Of a stretch of 64,000 nucleotides of DNA, positions 43,107 to 52,424 are shown in pieces. The DNA is taken from NCBI GenBank assembly GCA_009711705.1, contig VENG01000011.1:1-64000 (forward strand), given 5' to 3'. How positions within the stretch are numbered: the stretch's first letter is position 1; every line of letters begins with the position of its first letter. Below the pieces are notes generated by a model, which saw only the letters and a list, made by a program, of their open reading frames with translations, had not been told where the DNA came from and ran no database searches. Both the position numbers and the translations under genes were made by a program. This DNA is from Bacillota bacterium. Lineage in GTDB: Bacteria; Bacillota; Desulfotomaculia; Desulfotomaculales; VENG01.

Positions 43107-43778
43107 TTATGCTTCCTTGGCTGTTTTCCTGCATACTCCTTCTTCTGCGCTAAATGCGCAGCGACCGCGCATATTACAGGATGCACACTTTTGCCCTTTA
43201 TTTATTTCTACCATGTCCTGGGTGCTTAGCTTGCAGGCAAAGGACACAGATTTAATAGGCAGCATGATGCCGGAAGAGGTTAGCTTAACGCCGGCGGTAA
43301 ATTTGCCTAGCTGGGCAAATACCAATTTTTGATCTCGAACATTCCAACCACTGTAGCCAGGGCTAAAGCGACGTGTTATGTTTAACTTGTTTTTTGATGC
43401 CCACTCTTCCGCCTCGGCATTAACCAGGTCGGTAGTAGCTTCGGCACATACTGAGCCTACAGCATCTAGGAGAACACCCCGGGTACCCTCACCTGACTTA
43501 AACAACCTTTTAACTTCTTTATCCAACTTTTCACCAATGGTGCAGACGCCGAAAGCAATTTGTTGGGCATCATGGAAAAACTTATGGTTTCTCAGCTCTC
43601 CAACTTCCACCACCCGATAAAGCCCGCGGGGGTTAATTAGCGTACGGGCCTTTTCCATTTCTTCATCTAAAAGGCGTAATATCTTTTTCCCGATTTTTCG
43701 TTTGCCGGGTTTGTACCCCAGATAACGAAGGGCCTCTGCCCTGTCAATGGGTAATTCTTGAGGGTTCACCGTGAACAA
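43107..43778 (-). CDS. B12-dependent methionine synthase activation-domain protein
   Basis: Stand-alone relative of the MetH activation domain: IAFGVCTIGEKLDKEV, LDAVGSVCAEATTDLVN and RRFSPGYSGWNVRDQ are its motifs. The C-terminus adds Cys198, Cys201, Cys207 and Cys216 (KCASCNMRGRC), possibly an Fe-S or metal site. Such proteins accompany corrinoid methyltransferases in acetogens and related anaerobes. A role in reductive reactivation of the inactive cob(II)alamin form is likely here. 223 residues. It is the last gene of the methyltransferase cluster. Confidence 0.85.
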   Translation of the reverse strand: MFTVNPQELPIDRAEALRYLGYKPGKRKIGKKILRLLDEEMEKARTLINPRGLYRVVEVGELRNHKFFHDAQQIAFGVCTIGEKLDKEVKRLFKSGEGTRGVLLDAVGSVCAEATTDLVNAEAEEWASKNKLNITRRFSPGYSGWNVRDQKLVFAQLGKFTAGVKLTSSGIMLPIKSVSFACKLSTQDMVEINKGQKCASCNMRGRCAFSAEEGVCRKTAKEA

Positions 43779-43824
43779 GCTCTTTCACTCTCCTTCTAAT
43801 TTTGGTGATACTTTGAAAAGAGGG

Positions 43825-44454
43825 TTAAATCATGCCTTTTACGGTATTTGCTGCTTCTATGGCATTGTCTGCATAGAAATCCGCACCGATCTCTTTGGCA
43901 AAATCTTCGGTAACAGGGGCTCCTCCGACCATAATTTGCAAACCATCATGCAGACCCTTGGAATTAATAAGCTCAATTGTCTTAGCCATTTCCGGCATGG
44001 TAGTGGTCAATAATGCTGACAAACCGAGAACTTGTGGCTTATGTTCCTCTAATGCCGCGGCAAATTTTTCCGCCGACACATCCACTCCCATGTCGATAAC
44101 TTCGAAACCGTTAGCCGTAAACATCATTTTTACCAGGTTTTTGCCCAAATCGTGTACATCATTGGCTACGGTACCAATCACAATCTTGGCTTTATACGAA
44201 GACTGTTCTTTGGTTAAAAAAGGATTAATGGTGTTAATTCCGGCCTGCAGTGCTTGTGCACACATCATTACTTCCGGAATGAATAATTCATCGCGCCCAA
44301 ATTTTTCCCCCACTATTTCAATACCGGGCATGAGAGCGCTATTTAATACATCTAAAGCATTGTTGCCTTCCTCCAGGGCTTGCTTGGATAGTGATCCAAC
44401 TTCTTCAATTTCGCCCTTCTGAACAGCGAGGCTAATTTGCTCGTATAAGCTCAT
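43825..44454 (-). CDS. Corrinoid (methyl-carrier) protein, MtgC/MtbC type
   Basis: Carries the methyl group on cobalt between two methyltransferases. The N-terminal helical cap precedes the B12-binding domain, with DVHDLGKNLV (the DxHxxG loop whose His ligates cobalt), GLSALLTTTMPEM and MVGGAPVTEDFA. 209 residues, typical. It lies 12 bases after mtgA, so it is probably the carrier that MtgA demethylates. Confidence 0.92.
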   Translation of the reverse strand: MSLYEQISLAVQKGEIEEVGSLSKQALEEGNNALDVLNSALMPGIEIVGEKFGRDELFIPEVMMCAQALQAGINTINPFLTKEQSSYKAKIVIGTVANDVHDLGKNLVKMMFTANGFEVIDMGVDVSAEKFAAALEEHKPQVLGLSALLTTTMPEMAKTIELINSKGLHDGLQIMVGGAPVTEDFAKEIGADFYADNAIEAANTVKGMI

Positions 44455-44466
44455 TTAAAACTCCTC

Positions 44467-45270
44467 CTAGTCTTTAAGTAGGCCCTGACGATAGGCTTTC
44501 AAGTAATTAATGCACATTTGGTCCGTACCGATCAATGCTTCGGTAGCTTTTAATACACCCATTGTAGAACGGTCAGTGGGGTTCAACAAAGCAGCGTCCA
44601 AACCTGCTTGGATACAAAGAGCCATAAAAATTTGGTTTAATAATTTTCTGTTGGGCAGCCCATAAGAAACATTACTCAAGCCAACCAGCGTTTTAGCGCC
44701 GGATATCTCCTCTTTAACCATGCGGATGGTATTTATAGTAACCGACGGATTTGTTGAGTCTACTCCAAGAGGCAATACAAGTGGATCAAAGTATAATCTC
44801 TCCGGTGCAATGTTTCTTTTTGCTGCCTCTTCAGTAATTAACTTACATACGTCCAGTCTCTCCTCAGCACTGGGAGGAATGCCACTGTCTTTAATGGGTA
44901 GAGCTACCGCAGGTGTTTGATACTTTTCGGCCAAGTCCAAAAAAGGCTTTAGCCTACCCGGTTCAGCGCTGACAGAGTTTAATAACGGGGTTTGCTTGCT
45001 GCAAGTTTTCAGTCCTACTTCCATGGCCTCCTGGCTGGAACTGTCAATGGCCAGGGGTATGTCTGTCACTTGTTCAATCAGCTTTACAGCCCACTCCATA
45101 TCGGAGGGCTCCTTGTCACCGTGGCCGGTGGCCACATTTACATCTATATAATTTGCCCCGGCTTCAGCCTGCTGCTTAGCCAGTTCTTTAATAAATTGTT
45201 CGTCATGGTTTATTACAGCTTCTTTAACGGACTTTCTGGTACCGTTTATAAGTTCACCAACTACTAAAAT
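44467..45270 (-). CDS. mtgA: Methyltetrahydrofolate:corrinoid methyltransferase, apparent ATT start
   Basis: Pterin-binding TIM-barrel enzyme passing methyl groups from the corrinoid protein to tetrahydrofolate. The body has IDVNVATGHGDKEPSDME, PLAIDSSSQEAMEVG, LVGLSNVSYGLPNRKLLN and LNPTDRSTMG. The first ATG in frame (45135) would cut off the first strands, which are encoded upstream as ILVVGELINGTRKSVKEA. That frame is closed by a TGA eight residues-equivalents before GELING, leaving ATT at 45270-45268 as the codon aligned with the usual Met, with AAGGAG about 10 bases ahead. About 267 residues, the family length. A base error or start mutation is the alternative. Confidence 0.85.
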   Translation of the reverse strand: MLVVGELINGTRKSVKEAVINHDEQFIKELAKQQAEAGANYIDVNVATGHGDKEPSDMEWAVKLIEQVTDIPLAIDSSSQEAMEVGLKTCSKQTPLLNSVSAEPGRLKPFLDLAEKYQTPAVALPIKDSGIPPSAEERLDVCKLITEEAAKRNIAPERLYFDPLVLPLGVDSTNPSVTINTIRMVKEEISGAKTLVGLSNVSYGLPNRKLLNQIFMALCIQAGLDAALLNPTDRSTMGVLKATEALIGTDQMCINYLKAYRQGLLKD

Positions 45271-45405
45271 ATGTCACTCACTCCTTTCACAAACAGCAAC
45301 CCGTGCGCCCAAACTAAGTTGCTAGTCTAAGCCTAACATAAGTAAAAGTTTTAGTATAGGGTAGACATGTTAAATTTAAGTTAAAAACTTTTGGTAACTT
45401 TGTCC

Positions 45406-46842
45406 TTAAATGTCCAATTGAGGGTACTTTGCTTTAATGTCGTTTATCACTTCATCTGTAATCTGCAGCGGTTTGTGCTCGGACAGAATTAATTTGGCTT
45501 TTTCTATTGACCTTTGCCGTGCATCCTGGGCACCGTTTTTCTCCCAAAGCTTTCTGGACTGCCTGTCGCCAATAGTGGGGTAAAAGAATTCCGACCGGCA
45601 GTGCTTCATGGTGTGCGGGTTGGCCAGGAAATTACCGCCTGCACCGACACTTCTGATTACTTCCTCGGCCAGTGTTTCCTCGGTAACCTCAATGCCTTTT
45701 ACTGCCCGCATACAAATGCCAATCATTTCATCATCCAGGACCATTTGTTCATAGGAAATGGTGGTACAAAACTCCAAGAATCCGGCAGCGTCATGAATGA
45801 AGTTAGCTCCTGCCAGCGCAGTAATCATAGCGGTAGCCATTTTTTCGTAGCCTGCCTGCGCATCGGGCAATTTAGAGTCGGACATACCGGCAGTTGCATA
45901 AATAGGAATTTCATAATATTGAGCCATTTGTGCACTGGCAGCATTGATTAAACCCATTTCGATGTTACCGGACAGATAAGACCCGGTTTTCATATCCATG
46001 CTGCTGCTTACTGTGCCGTAAATAGTGGGAGTACCCTTGTTAGTTAACTGGGCTAACACTATCCCGGAAAGTGTTTCAGCATTGGAAATGGCAACTGTGC
46101 CGGCAATGGTACTTGGGGCTGTGGCACCGGCTAAAGGCTCCGCCGGACACACGACCGGTATTCCCTGCCCGGCTACTTCCATCAGCAATCCACCGTAGGT
46201 GTCATCAATTACCAACGGGCTCATTACGCATGTAACCATGGAAACAATGGGACGCTGGCGCAATTTTTCAGGACCACCGGATATTTTTTCCGCAATATCA
46301 ATTACGCTACGAATACCGTCAACTGTATAAACGCCACCCATAATATGCTTGGAGGTATTAGCCAGCGCCCAGAAAAAACGGTTAACATCAATGTTTTGTA
46401 CTTCTATATCGTTAGGGTAAAGCGGGAGCATAAAAAAGTGAATGTTATCCAGAGCATCAACCAGTTTGGCAAAATCTTTAATGTCCTGCCTAACGGTGGG
46501 GCGTCTCTCCCCTGTTTCGAGGTCAAGGGCGTTAAGAACGGTACCTCCGGTTCCAAGGTGAGTTCTCTTGCCTTCGAGAATAAGGTCGTTCTTTTCTTCC
46601 CTGCCGCACAATGTAACACGGGAGGGAGCAGAGGCAATAGCATCCTCCAACATACCCCTGGGTATTTTAACCATATTTGTTTCCTTGTTCACTTCCGCTC
46701 CGTTTTGGGCAAATAATTCTAATGCCCTTTCATTGTCGCAGCGAATTCCCGGATTTTGCAAAAGATTAGCACTGGTTTCGTGTACTGCCTTTATGTTTTC
46801 ATCGGTTAAAGGGCGGTATTGCCCTGCCGTAAGTCCGCGCAA
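45406..46842 (-). CDS. MttB-family corrinoid methyltransferase (no pyrrolysine codon)
   Basis: Demethylates a methylamine-type or betaine-type compound and methylates a corrinoid protein. 478 residues in one unbroken frame, so there is no in-frame TAG and it belongs to the non-pyrrolysine branch, which includes glycine betaine methyltransferase MtgB. Visible family blocks: HETSANLLQNPGIRCDNERAL, LHLGTGGTVLNALDLE-like (THLGTGGTVLNALDLETG), and SGNIEMGLINAASAQMAQYY. The substrate cannot be read. It lies 135 bases before mtgA in the same direction. Confidence 0.88.
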   Translation of the reverse strand: MRGLTAGQYRPLTDENIKAVHETSANLLQNPGIRCDNERALELFAQNGAEVNKETNMVKIPRGMLEDAIASAPSRVTLCGREEKNDLILEGKRTHLGTGGTVLNALDLETGERRPTVRQDIKDFAKLVDALDNIHFFMLPLYPNDIEVQNIDVNRFFWALANTSKHIMGGVYTVDGIRSVIDIAEKISGGPEKLRQRPIVSMVTCVMSPLVIDDTYGGLLMEVAGQGIPVVCPAEPLAGATAPSTIAGTVAISNAETLSGIVLAQLTNKGTPTIYGTVSSSMDMKTGSYLSGNIEMGLINAASAQMAQYYEIPIYATAGMSDSKLPDAQAGYEKMATAMITALAGANFIHDAAGFLEFCTTISYEQMVLDDEMIGICMRAVKGIEVTEETLAEEVIRSVGAGGNFLANPHTMKHCRSEFFYPTIGDRQSRKLWEKNGAQDARQRSIEKAKLILSEHKPLQITDEVINDIKAKYPQLDI

Positions 46843-46867
46843 TTTAATTCCTCCTTAAGTGTATGCT

Positions 46868-48088
46868 TTATACAACTTGCATGATAGCGACAATTCCGTG
46901 AGCCCTTCCCTCACCCTGCTGCAATTCAGCTTCCAAGCCTCTGAGTTGGTAAGCAAGCTGAGGTTCTATTATATTGGCCCGGACGTCCTCTAAGTCAAGA
47001 ATTGCTGTTGCTCTAACCAATTGTTGCATGGTTCCGGCTGCTCGCTGCAAGGCAGGAGGGCCTGCCGGAGGAAAAACATTATTTCCTGCCATAATTTCAG
47101 ATACATATTGGACCAGGCTATTCCAGCATCGTACCAGCTGTTCAAAATAACTGTTAGTTGCTTGGAAGCCTTGCCGCGGTTCGTATTTGATAAAGGCGCG
47201 TTCAAGATCAGTACGCAGTCCCTGTTCTAAGAGAGAATTCATTACCCAGCGTATTGGCTGCGGTTTGGGATAATAGTCCCCGGTTTCCATATGGCGACCT
47301 ATAAATACTGATCGATCAAAAGTTGAGAGTAGTTTAAGATTCTTATTGCTTTGTTGGGCAGCATTATTTACTATAGCTTGAATTGTATTTTTATTCATCA
47401 GCCGGAGCTCAAACGGGTCAAATTCAGTGTTTTCCTTTTCCTCCGGATCTGTGAGATATGATATTATATATTGCATTACTTGATCTTCAGCAAGAGTTTC
47501 TGTCCAAAGATTCTGCCATTCATAGGCCTGCCATCCCAACCAATCGGAAACAACGATGGCGCCTTGGTTAGCATGATCAGCAATGTCTGCCAGAAGCTTT
47601 ATTGATTCCTTGTCAGTACAGTGCGAAAAAGTACCGTACGTACTTAAATATAGGTCAAAGGGTTTCTCTCCTTCAGCAAGGGGTAATCCCTCTGAAAAGC
47701 TTCCCTCTTGAAATTGGACTCTTTCATTCTTTCTGAATACAGCTCGGCCTTGTTCCAACAGGCCGGGATTGATGTCAATACCAAGGTAGGTCTCTATGCT
47801 GTTATCAGGTAATAATCTGTTATCCTGTTCGGATGAAGCGGCCTTGCGGTCGGCAGCGGATGTAAGTAACTCATACCCATCGCCGCTGCCACATCCCAGA
47901 TCAAGGATGCGTACGCCACGCTCAGCACTTTCTGCATGCTTGCGAATGTCCTTCAGATAAGGCTGTAAAAATAGGCAGGTTACTTCATCTTCCCAAAAGC
48001 GCCTTACATTGTCATATTTACCTCTTAAGCTAGCCGGTTTTTCGTACAATCCGGTTTGCTGTGCTTGTTCGTATGACTTATTAACCAT
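46868..48088 (-). CDS. SAM-dependent methyltransferase within the corrinoid cluster
   Basis: A class I methyltransferase of about 406 residues. The SAM-binding motif VRILDLGCGSGDGYELL is near residue 55, followed by YLGIDINPGLLEQG and DLYLSTYGTFSH. The C-terminal about 200 residues do not match any domain I know (EPRQGFQATNSYFEQLV). The ATG at 48088 has GGAGG at eight bases, better than the GTG at 48103, and overlaps the stop of the preceding corrinoid gene. Such an enzyme is unexpected between MttB genes; it could methylate an amine that MttB then demethylates, or modify a cluster protein. Function is unknown. Confidence 0.75.
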   Translation of the reverse strand: MVNKSYEQAQQTGLYEKPASLRGKYDNVRRFWEDEVTCLFLQPYLKDIRKHAESAERGVRILDLGCGSGDGYELLTSAADRKAASSEQDNRLLPDNSIETYLGIDINPGLLEQGRAVFRKNERVQFQEGSFSEGLPLAEGEKPFDLYLSTYGTFSHCTDKESIKLLADIADHANQGAIVVSDWLGWQAYEWQNLWTETLAEDQVMQYIISYLTDPEEKENTEFDPFELRLMNKNTIQAIVNNAAQQSNKNLKLLSTFDRSVFIGRHMETGDYYPKPQPIRWVMNSLLEQGLRTDLERAFIKYEPRQGFQATNSYFEQLVRCWNSLVQYVSEIMAGNNVFPPAGPPALQRAAGTMQQLVRATAILDLEDVRANIIEPQLAYQLRGLEAELQQGEGRAHGIVAIMQVV

Positions 48089-48782
48089 TGGCGCCGCCTC
48101 CACTTGCCATTTTATTGGCGGTGCTTACTGCGGCAAATGCGTCCTTACAGTGGGCGTCAGCACCTATTTTGCCTGCAAACTCAGGTGAGGTGGGGGCACC
48201 TCCTATAATTACTTTCAAGTTCGAACGCAAGCCTTTCTCTTGCAGTAAACTAATAGTTTCCTGCATATGACGCATCGTTGTATCCAGCAGGGCGGAAAGA
48301 CCCAGGTAGTCCGGCTTTTCCTTTTCCACCGCTTCTACTATGTCTGCAGTGGGAACACTGATGCCCAGGTCAACCACATGAAAGCCGGCACCCTTTAGCA
48401 TTATGCCCACTATGTTTTTGCCAATGTCGTGCTGATCCTTTTCCACAGTAGCCAACAGAAATTTTCCTTTAGAAGCTGTTCCTTCTTGCAGCAAATAGGG
48501 CTCTAATGTTTCCATGACTGCTCCCACTGCTTCTGCGGCGGACAACATGTCAGGGATAAAGTACTCCTTTTTTTCGAATTTTTCTCCCACTTGCTTCATG
48601 CCTTCGGTAAGCCCGTGCAGTAGAATATCGTGTACAGGAACTTCTTTTTGCAGGGCTTCTTTAACCAGCTCCTCTACGCCTGGCTCCCCTACTAAATCAT
48701 CCTCTAATCCCTCGTCATCTTTATCCCTTCTGCCTTGTAAAACGTTATACCGTATGGCGCTGATCAATTCGCTTTCGCTCAC
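48081..48782 (-). CDS. Second corrinoid (methyl-carrier) protein
   Basis: 233 residues. The helical cap (VHDILLHGLTEGMKQVGEKF) and the B12 domain (EKDQHDIGKNIVGIML, the DxHxxG loop; GLSALLDTTMRHM; VIIGGAPTSPEFA) are complete. It has an acidic N-terminal extension (DKDDEGLEDD) not seen in the first carrier. It lies 47 bases after the second MttB and is probably its methyl acceptor. Confidence 0.9.
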   Translation of the reverse strand: MSESELISAIRYNVLQGRRDKDDEGLEDDLVGEPGVEELVKEALQKEVPVHDILLHGLTEGMKQVGEKFEKKEYFIPDMLSAAEAVGAVMETLEPYLLQEGTASKGKFLLATVEKDQHDIGKNIVGIMLKGAGFHVVDLGISVPTADIVEAVEKEKPDYLGLSALLDTTMRHMQETISLLQEKGLRSNLKVIIGGAPTSPEFAGKIGADAHCKDAFAAVSTANKMASGGGANG

Positions 48783-48829
48783 TATAAAGCCTCCCTTAAA
48801 ATTGTTTCAAATAATTAAGTTATTGAGCT

Positions 48830-50362
48830 TCACTTTATCCGGTCTAATATTCCGGGGATTTCTGCAAAAATCTGATCACTGGTTGCATCAGTTAAGTGCT
48901 CAACAGGCTCAGCCAGTATGCGCTGCGTTTCCGCCTTTGCGTTGGCCATTGTTTCATCCTGTATTTCTCCCCCCTCAAAGGGATAAGCCAGGAAAAGTTG
49001 ACCGGAATGGATTCGTTTTCTGGCGTAGCGAGCAAAAAGCCTGTGCGATGTGTTCATTACTTTCCGTACTACATCCAGGCTGTAGGAAACGTTATCCTGT
49101 GATACTTCCGGCGGCTGCATCAAGGTCTTAACCATTCCTATGTGCTGGTTATCAAGGACCGCCTGTTCAAAGCAAAAAGTCTGAGTTTCTTCCAATAGAC
49201 CGAATGCGTAATGCAGCAAGTGCGGGCCGGACATGCAGACATAAAGATGGGAAAACACCTTTTCGGCAGTTGCTTGAACACCCGGAACCTTGGCATCGGC
49301 AACTCCTCCGGTGGAGTAACAGGGCAGTTTGTAATACCGCGCCATTTGTACACAATCAATGTTGTATTGATTAAATTCAGGTGCACCGTACATATCGTGC
49401 AGGTTATCCATGCGTGCCCTTACCGGAACACTGCCATAAATGACCTTGGCCCCTGGGTGAGCTAATTGGCTCAATGTTACAGCAGCCAATATTTCGGCGT
49501 TAATCTGTGCCACCATGCCCACTTCGTCGATAGGCGCCGATGAACCACCCTGGGGGCTGCTGGAAAGAACTACAGGCATATCCCGTTTTATTATGGACAG
49601 CATCTTTTCAGTCGAATCTCCCTCTAATTGGAGAGGACTCTTGTTGACACAGGTAATGAACGACATCACCGGGTTTTCTTTAAGTTGTTCGGGGCCCCCG
49701 GTAATTATTTCACCCATGCGAATTATATTGTCCAATTGATTAAGGTCTGTAAGTCCGGCCATAACATGTTTGGTCATGTTGTTCAAACAGGCGTAAAATT
49801 TGTTTACATCCTTGCTATCTTCCGATATGTCGTCATCTTGGATATTAACCGGGCGAATAAAGAAGTCTAAGTGCTCCAGGTGTTCACCCAACCGTGCCGC
49901 CGCGCATAGGTCGGCTACCATTCCCCTGCGCCTTTTATGCACGGGGAATTTTAGCTTTTTGTCGGGGTCAGAGGTAGAAGTAAATTCCTCCAGGTTAGTA
50001 TCCAGTATGTTATTCGTTTCTGAGCCGCTGCCAAAATAAACCCGCGGCGTTTCTCCGTCCAGAATGAGTTTATGCTCCGGGTTTCTGGCACCGAGCGTTA
50101 CTTGAGAAGGGGCTGTTTCCAGGGCTTGAAGAACCAGCTTTTCCGGGATCTTTACTACCCAAGTACCTTTTGCTCTCTCTGATTTAGTAACGGTAGCCCC
50201 GGCCTTGTCAAAGATGTCGGCGGCTTCTTCATGAGATAGTTCAATGCCGGGATCAGTAAGCAATTCCATTGACGCGCTATGAATCGTCTTTAATTCCTTG
50301 TCTCGCAGTCGCAAGTAGGGATTAACAGTTACACCTTCTCGTCCGATAAAATCCATTACCAT
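48830..50362 (-). CDS. Second MttB-family corrinoid methyltransferase
   Basis: 510 residues, unbroken, therefore also without pyrrolysine. Family blocks: HSASMELLTDPGIELSHEEAA, RVYFGSGSETNNILD, and CVQMARYYKLPCYSTGGVADAK. It is only moderately like the 45.4-kb paralogue, so the two probably differ in substrate. GGAGG precedes the ATG. It is the first gene of the cluster. Confidence 0.88.
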   Translation of the reverse strand: MVMDFIGREGVTVNPYLRLRDKELKTIHSASMELLTDPGIELSHEEAADIFDKAGATVTKSERAKGTWVVKIPEKLVLQALETAPSQVTLGARNPEHKLILDGETPRVYFGSGSETNNILDTNLEEFTSTSDPDKKLKFPVHKRRRGMVADLCAAARLGEHLEHLDFFIRPVNIQDDDISEDSKDVNKFYACLNNMTKHVMAGLTDLNQLDNIIRMGEIITGGPEQLKENPVMSFITCVNKSPLQLEGDSTEKMLSIIKRDMPVVLSSSPQGGSSAPIDEVGMVAQINAEILAAVTLSQLAHPGAKVIYGSVPVRARMDNLHDMYGAPEFNQYNIDCVQMARYYKLPCYSTGGVADAKVPGVQATAEKVFSHLYVCMSGPHLLHYAFGLLEETQTFCFEQAVLDNQHIGMVKTLMQPPEVSQDNVSYSLDVVRKVMNTSHRLFARYARKRIHSGQLFLAYPFEGGEIQDETMANAKAETQRILAEPVEHLTDATSDQIFAEIPGILDRIK

Positions 50363-50696
50363 TTTCCCTCCAAATGTTGAGCATATTTTTAACGGCCCCC
50401 AAAAAGGCCGTTAAAAGACTTGTAGAGTACGTGAAGTTAAATAACATTTTACCACCCATAGGAGAAAATTACAAACAACCCACTTGCCCATTAAAAGTTG
50501 TTACATGGCAATATGTAAAGCAAACTGGCTTTATCTCATAATAGCTGTTTAATGTCTACACATAAAACCAGTATTCTTCTACTCCCTCCGTTTTATGACC
50601 GGCGGAATAGTATGTGATGATAATGACAAATAAAAGGTAATGATAAAGGCAAGTGATTAGGGCATGGAGGAATATACGGTATTTTAGGCCGGAAGG
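50363..50696. other. Leader region of the corrinoid cluster
   Basis: No gene. Close to the first start codon an AACGGCC/GGCCGTT hairpin (50391-50397 with 50406-50412) would form in the transcript; it has no T tract. I saw no riboswitch core that I could identify. Confidence 0.5.
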
Positions 50697-51872
50697 CTAG
50701 CTTGTTTTCTTAGCCGCAATTTTTTGCACTGTGCTTTTGTAATGCCGGTAAAAAAACCAAAATGTACATAGGGATACAATGGCTAGTGAAATGTAGAGTA
50801 AACGGGGGCCGGAGGAAAACAGAATGCCTCCCATATAAGAGCCGAAAATCCCCGCCACGCCGCCGATAAATGTAGACAGCAATCCTTGTCCGCTGGCCCG
50901 TAAGTTCTGAGGCACAAGCCGGCTCATATACCCCACGGCGGACATAAAAAATAAGCCGAAGGTTAAGCTATGCAGCAGTTGTACCGGTATCAGCATTTCC
51001 GGTGACTGCACCAGGCTGAACAAGATCCAACGCAGGCCAAAAGCAATAGATGCCAGCGCTAAAAGATATAACTCATGAAATCTGGTCATTAGATAACCGG
51101 AAAAAGCAAAAATGGGAATTTCACTTAATGGCGCTACTGTCCAAGCCCACCCTACCGCCTGTTCTGACCCGCCAAGATGTTGAATATAAAGACCCAAGAA
51201 GGCATCGTTAGCTTTGTTAGTGGTGCTCAGTAAAGTAGCAATAAATAAAAAGACCAATATTTCCTTTCTACCCAAAATCCTTTTGGCTTCATTAAATGTA
51301 ACCCGGTGTGCCGACGGCCGGGTGTCAAGTATGAGCGTGCACATAAGTATGCAAGCGCAAAGAAGACCCTGATAAAGGTAGCCAACATTTTCAATGCCAA
51401 TTGTTTTAAGTATTGTCCCACCCAATAATGCCGATATGGCAAATCCCAACGATCCCCACAAGCGGTAACTTCCATATCCTTCGCCGGTTTCCTTTACCGT
51501 TGCCAGCGTAAGACTGTCAAGTAAGGGAATTACCGGCCAGGCAAATGCGTAGAATATAAAAACCGCCGCCAACAAGGAACGGAAGGACTCACTACTAAAT
51601 ATTAGATTGCTGGACAGGCCTCCCATAATAAGAAGAAAAATAACAAGTTTTTTCACTGTTTGCAGGCGATCGCTTACTACTCCCCAAAGAAATTGAACTA
51701 AGGTTGAAACAAAGGGGCCAATGGCCAGAAGAGTTCCTATTTGGCTACTATCCAATCCCCGGTGAGAAAACAAAAGAGGAAAGTAAGGCAGTATTATACC
51801 CACCGTAGAAAAGTATAATAATATAGTAAATTTTAAAAACCATTTGCGATTGTTCGTTATTTTATGTTCCAT
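50697..51872 (-). CDS. MFS transporter, MFS_1-like
   Basis: 391 residues with about twelve hydrophobic segments. It opens WFLKFTILLYFSTVGIILPY and carries the inter-helix motif GVVSDRLQTVKKL after helix 2. It resembles the LacY/3-phenylpropionate-type MFS_1-like group. Placed upstream of the MttB cluster on the same strand but 330 bases away, it may import the methylated substrate (inference); the cargo is not evident. Confidence 0.75.
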   Translation of the reverse strand: MEHKITNNRKWFLKFTILLYFSTVGIILPYFPLLFSHRGLDSSQIGTLLAIGPFVSTLVQFLWGVVSDRLQTVKKLVIFLLIMGGLSSNLIFSSESFRSLLAAVFIFYAFAWPVIPLLDSLTLATVKETGEGYGSYRLWGSLGFAISALLGGTILKTIGIENVGYLYQGLLCACILMCTLILDTRPSAHRVTFNEAKRILGRKEILVFLFIATLLSTTNKANDAFLGLYIQHLGGSEQAVGWAWTVAPLSEIPIFAFSGYLMTRFHELYLLALASIAFGLRWILFSLVQSPEMLIPVQLLHSLTFGLFFMSAVGYMSRLVPQNLRASGQGLLSTFIGGVAGIFGSYMGGILFSSGPRLLYISLAIVSLCTFWFFYRHYKSTVQKIAAKKTS

Positions 51873-51953
51873 AAGTCATCAAGTTCAGCCAGCCTTAAAA
51901 TATTTATTCTAGATATACCGACAATATGCCGGAAAAATTAGTGAGTTTACCTA

Positions 51954-52298
51954 TTAGTTTTCCCCGCGGCGAGCTTTTTGCTGTTCTATAATTGTTTCGT
52001 TAATGTGTTCTACCAGGCTCAATGTGGAGATAGAGTGAAAAAATTGAGTGATTACACTCTCCACAGGCCCATCTAATTCCAGCAGTTGTTTATTAATTTC
52101 AAAATCTTTGCCCAGGCCAAAATCTGTTATAAGTTTGTCCCGAAAAGCTGCAAGGATCAATGCCCGTTGGTTAATGTCGCCAATTTCATTCCAGCGGGAA
52201 AAGGTGTCTGTATTACAGTTGTTGGTGTTTAGTATTTCAACAAACAAATTGTGAAACTGTGTAAAGGTAGGTCTTTTTTTGCTAAAGCCAGTGGCCAT
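51954..52298 (-). CDS. Hypothetical protein
   Basis: 114 residues, helical and soluble (FTQFHNLFVEILNTNN, QRALILAAFRDKLITDFGLG, VITQFFHSISTLSLVEHIN). GGGAG precedes the ATG. No family is recognised and the neighbours do not suggest a role. Confidence 0.55.
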   Translation of the reverse strand: MATGFSKKRPTFTQFHNLFVEILNTNNCNTDTFSRWNEIGDINQRALILAAFRDKLITDFGLGKDFEINKQLLELDGPVESVITQFFHSISTLSLVEHINETIIEQQKARRGEN

Positions 52299-52424
52299 GA
52301 GTGAATATATCTCCCTTCCAAAATAAACCTTAGAATCAATAATTTAAAAAAACAAATGTCAAATACTGCGTTATCGATTTGCAGATAATTATTAAAAGAA
52401 AATTATATCGAGGGGGCATTAAGT

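Noticed and set aside
45406..50362. Possibility that the MttB genes use pyrrolysine
   Set aside because: Both genes run through the whole family length without an in-frame TAG, so they belong to the non-pyrrolysine branch.
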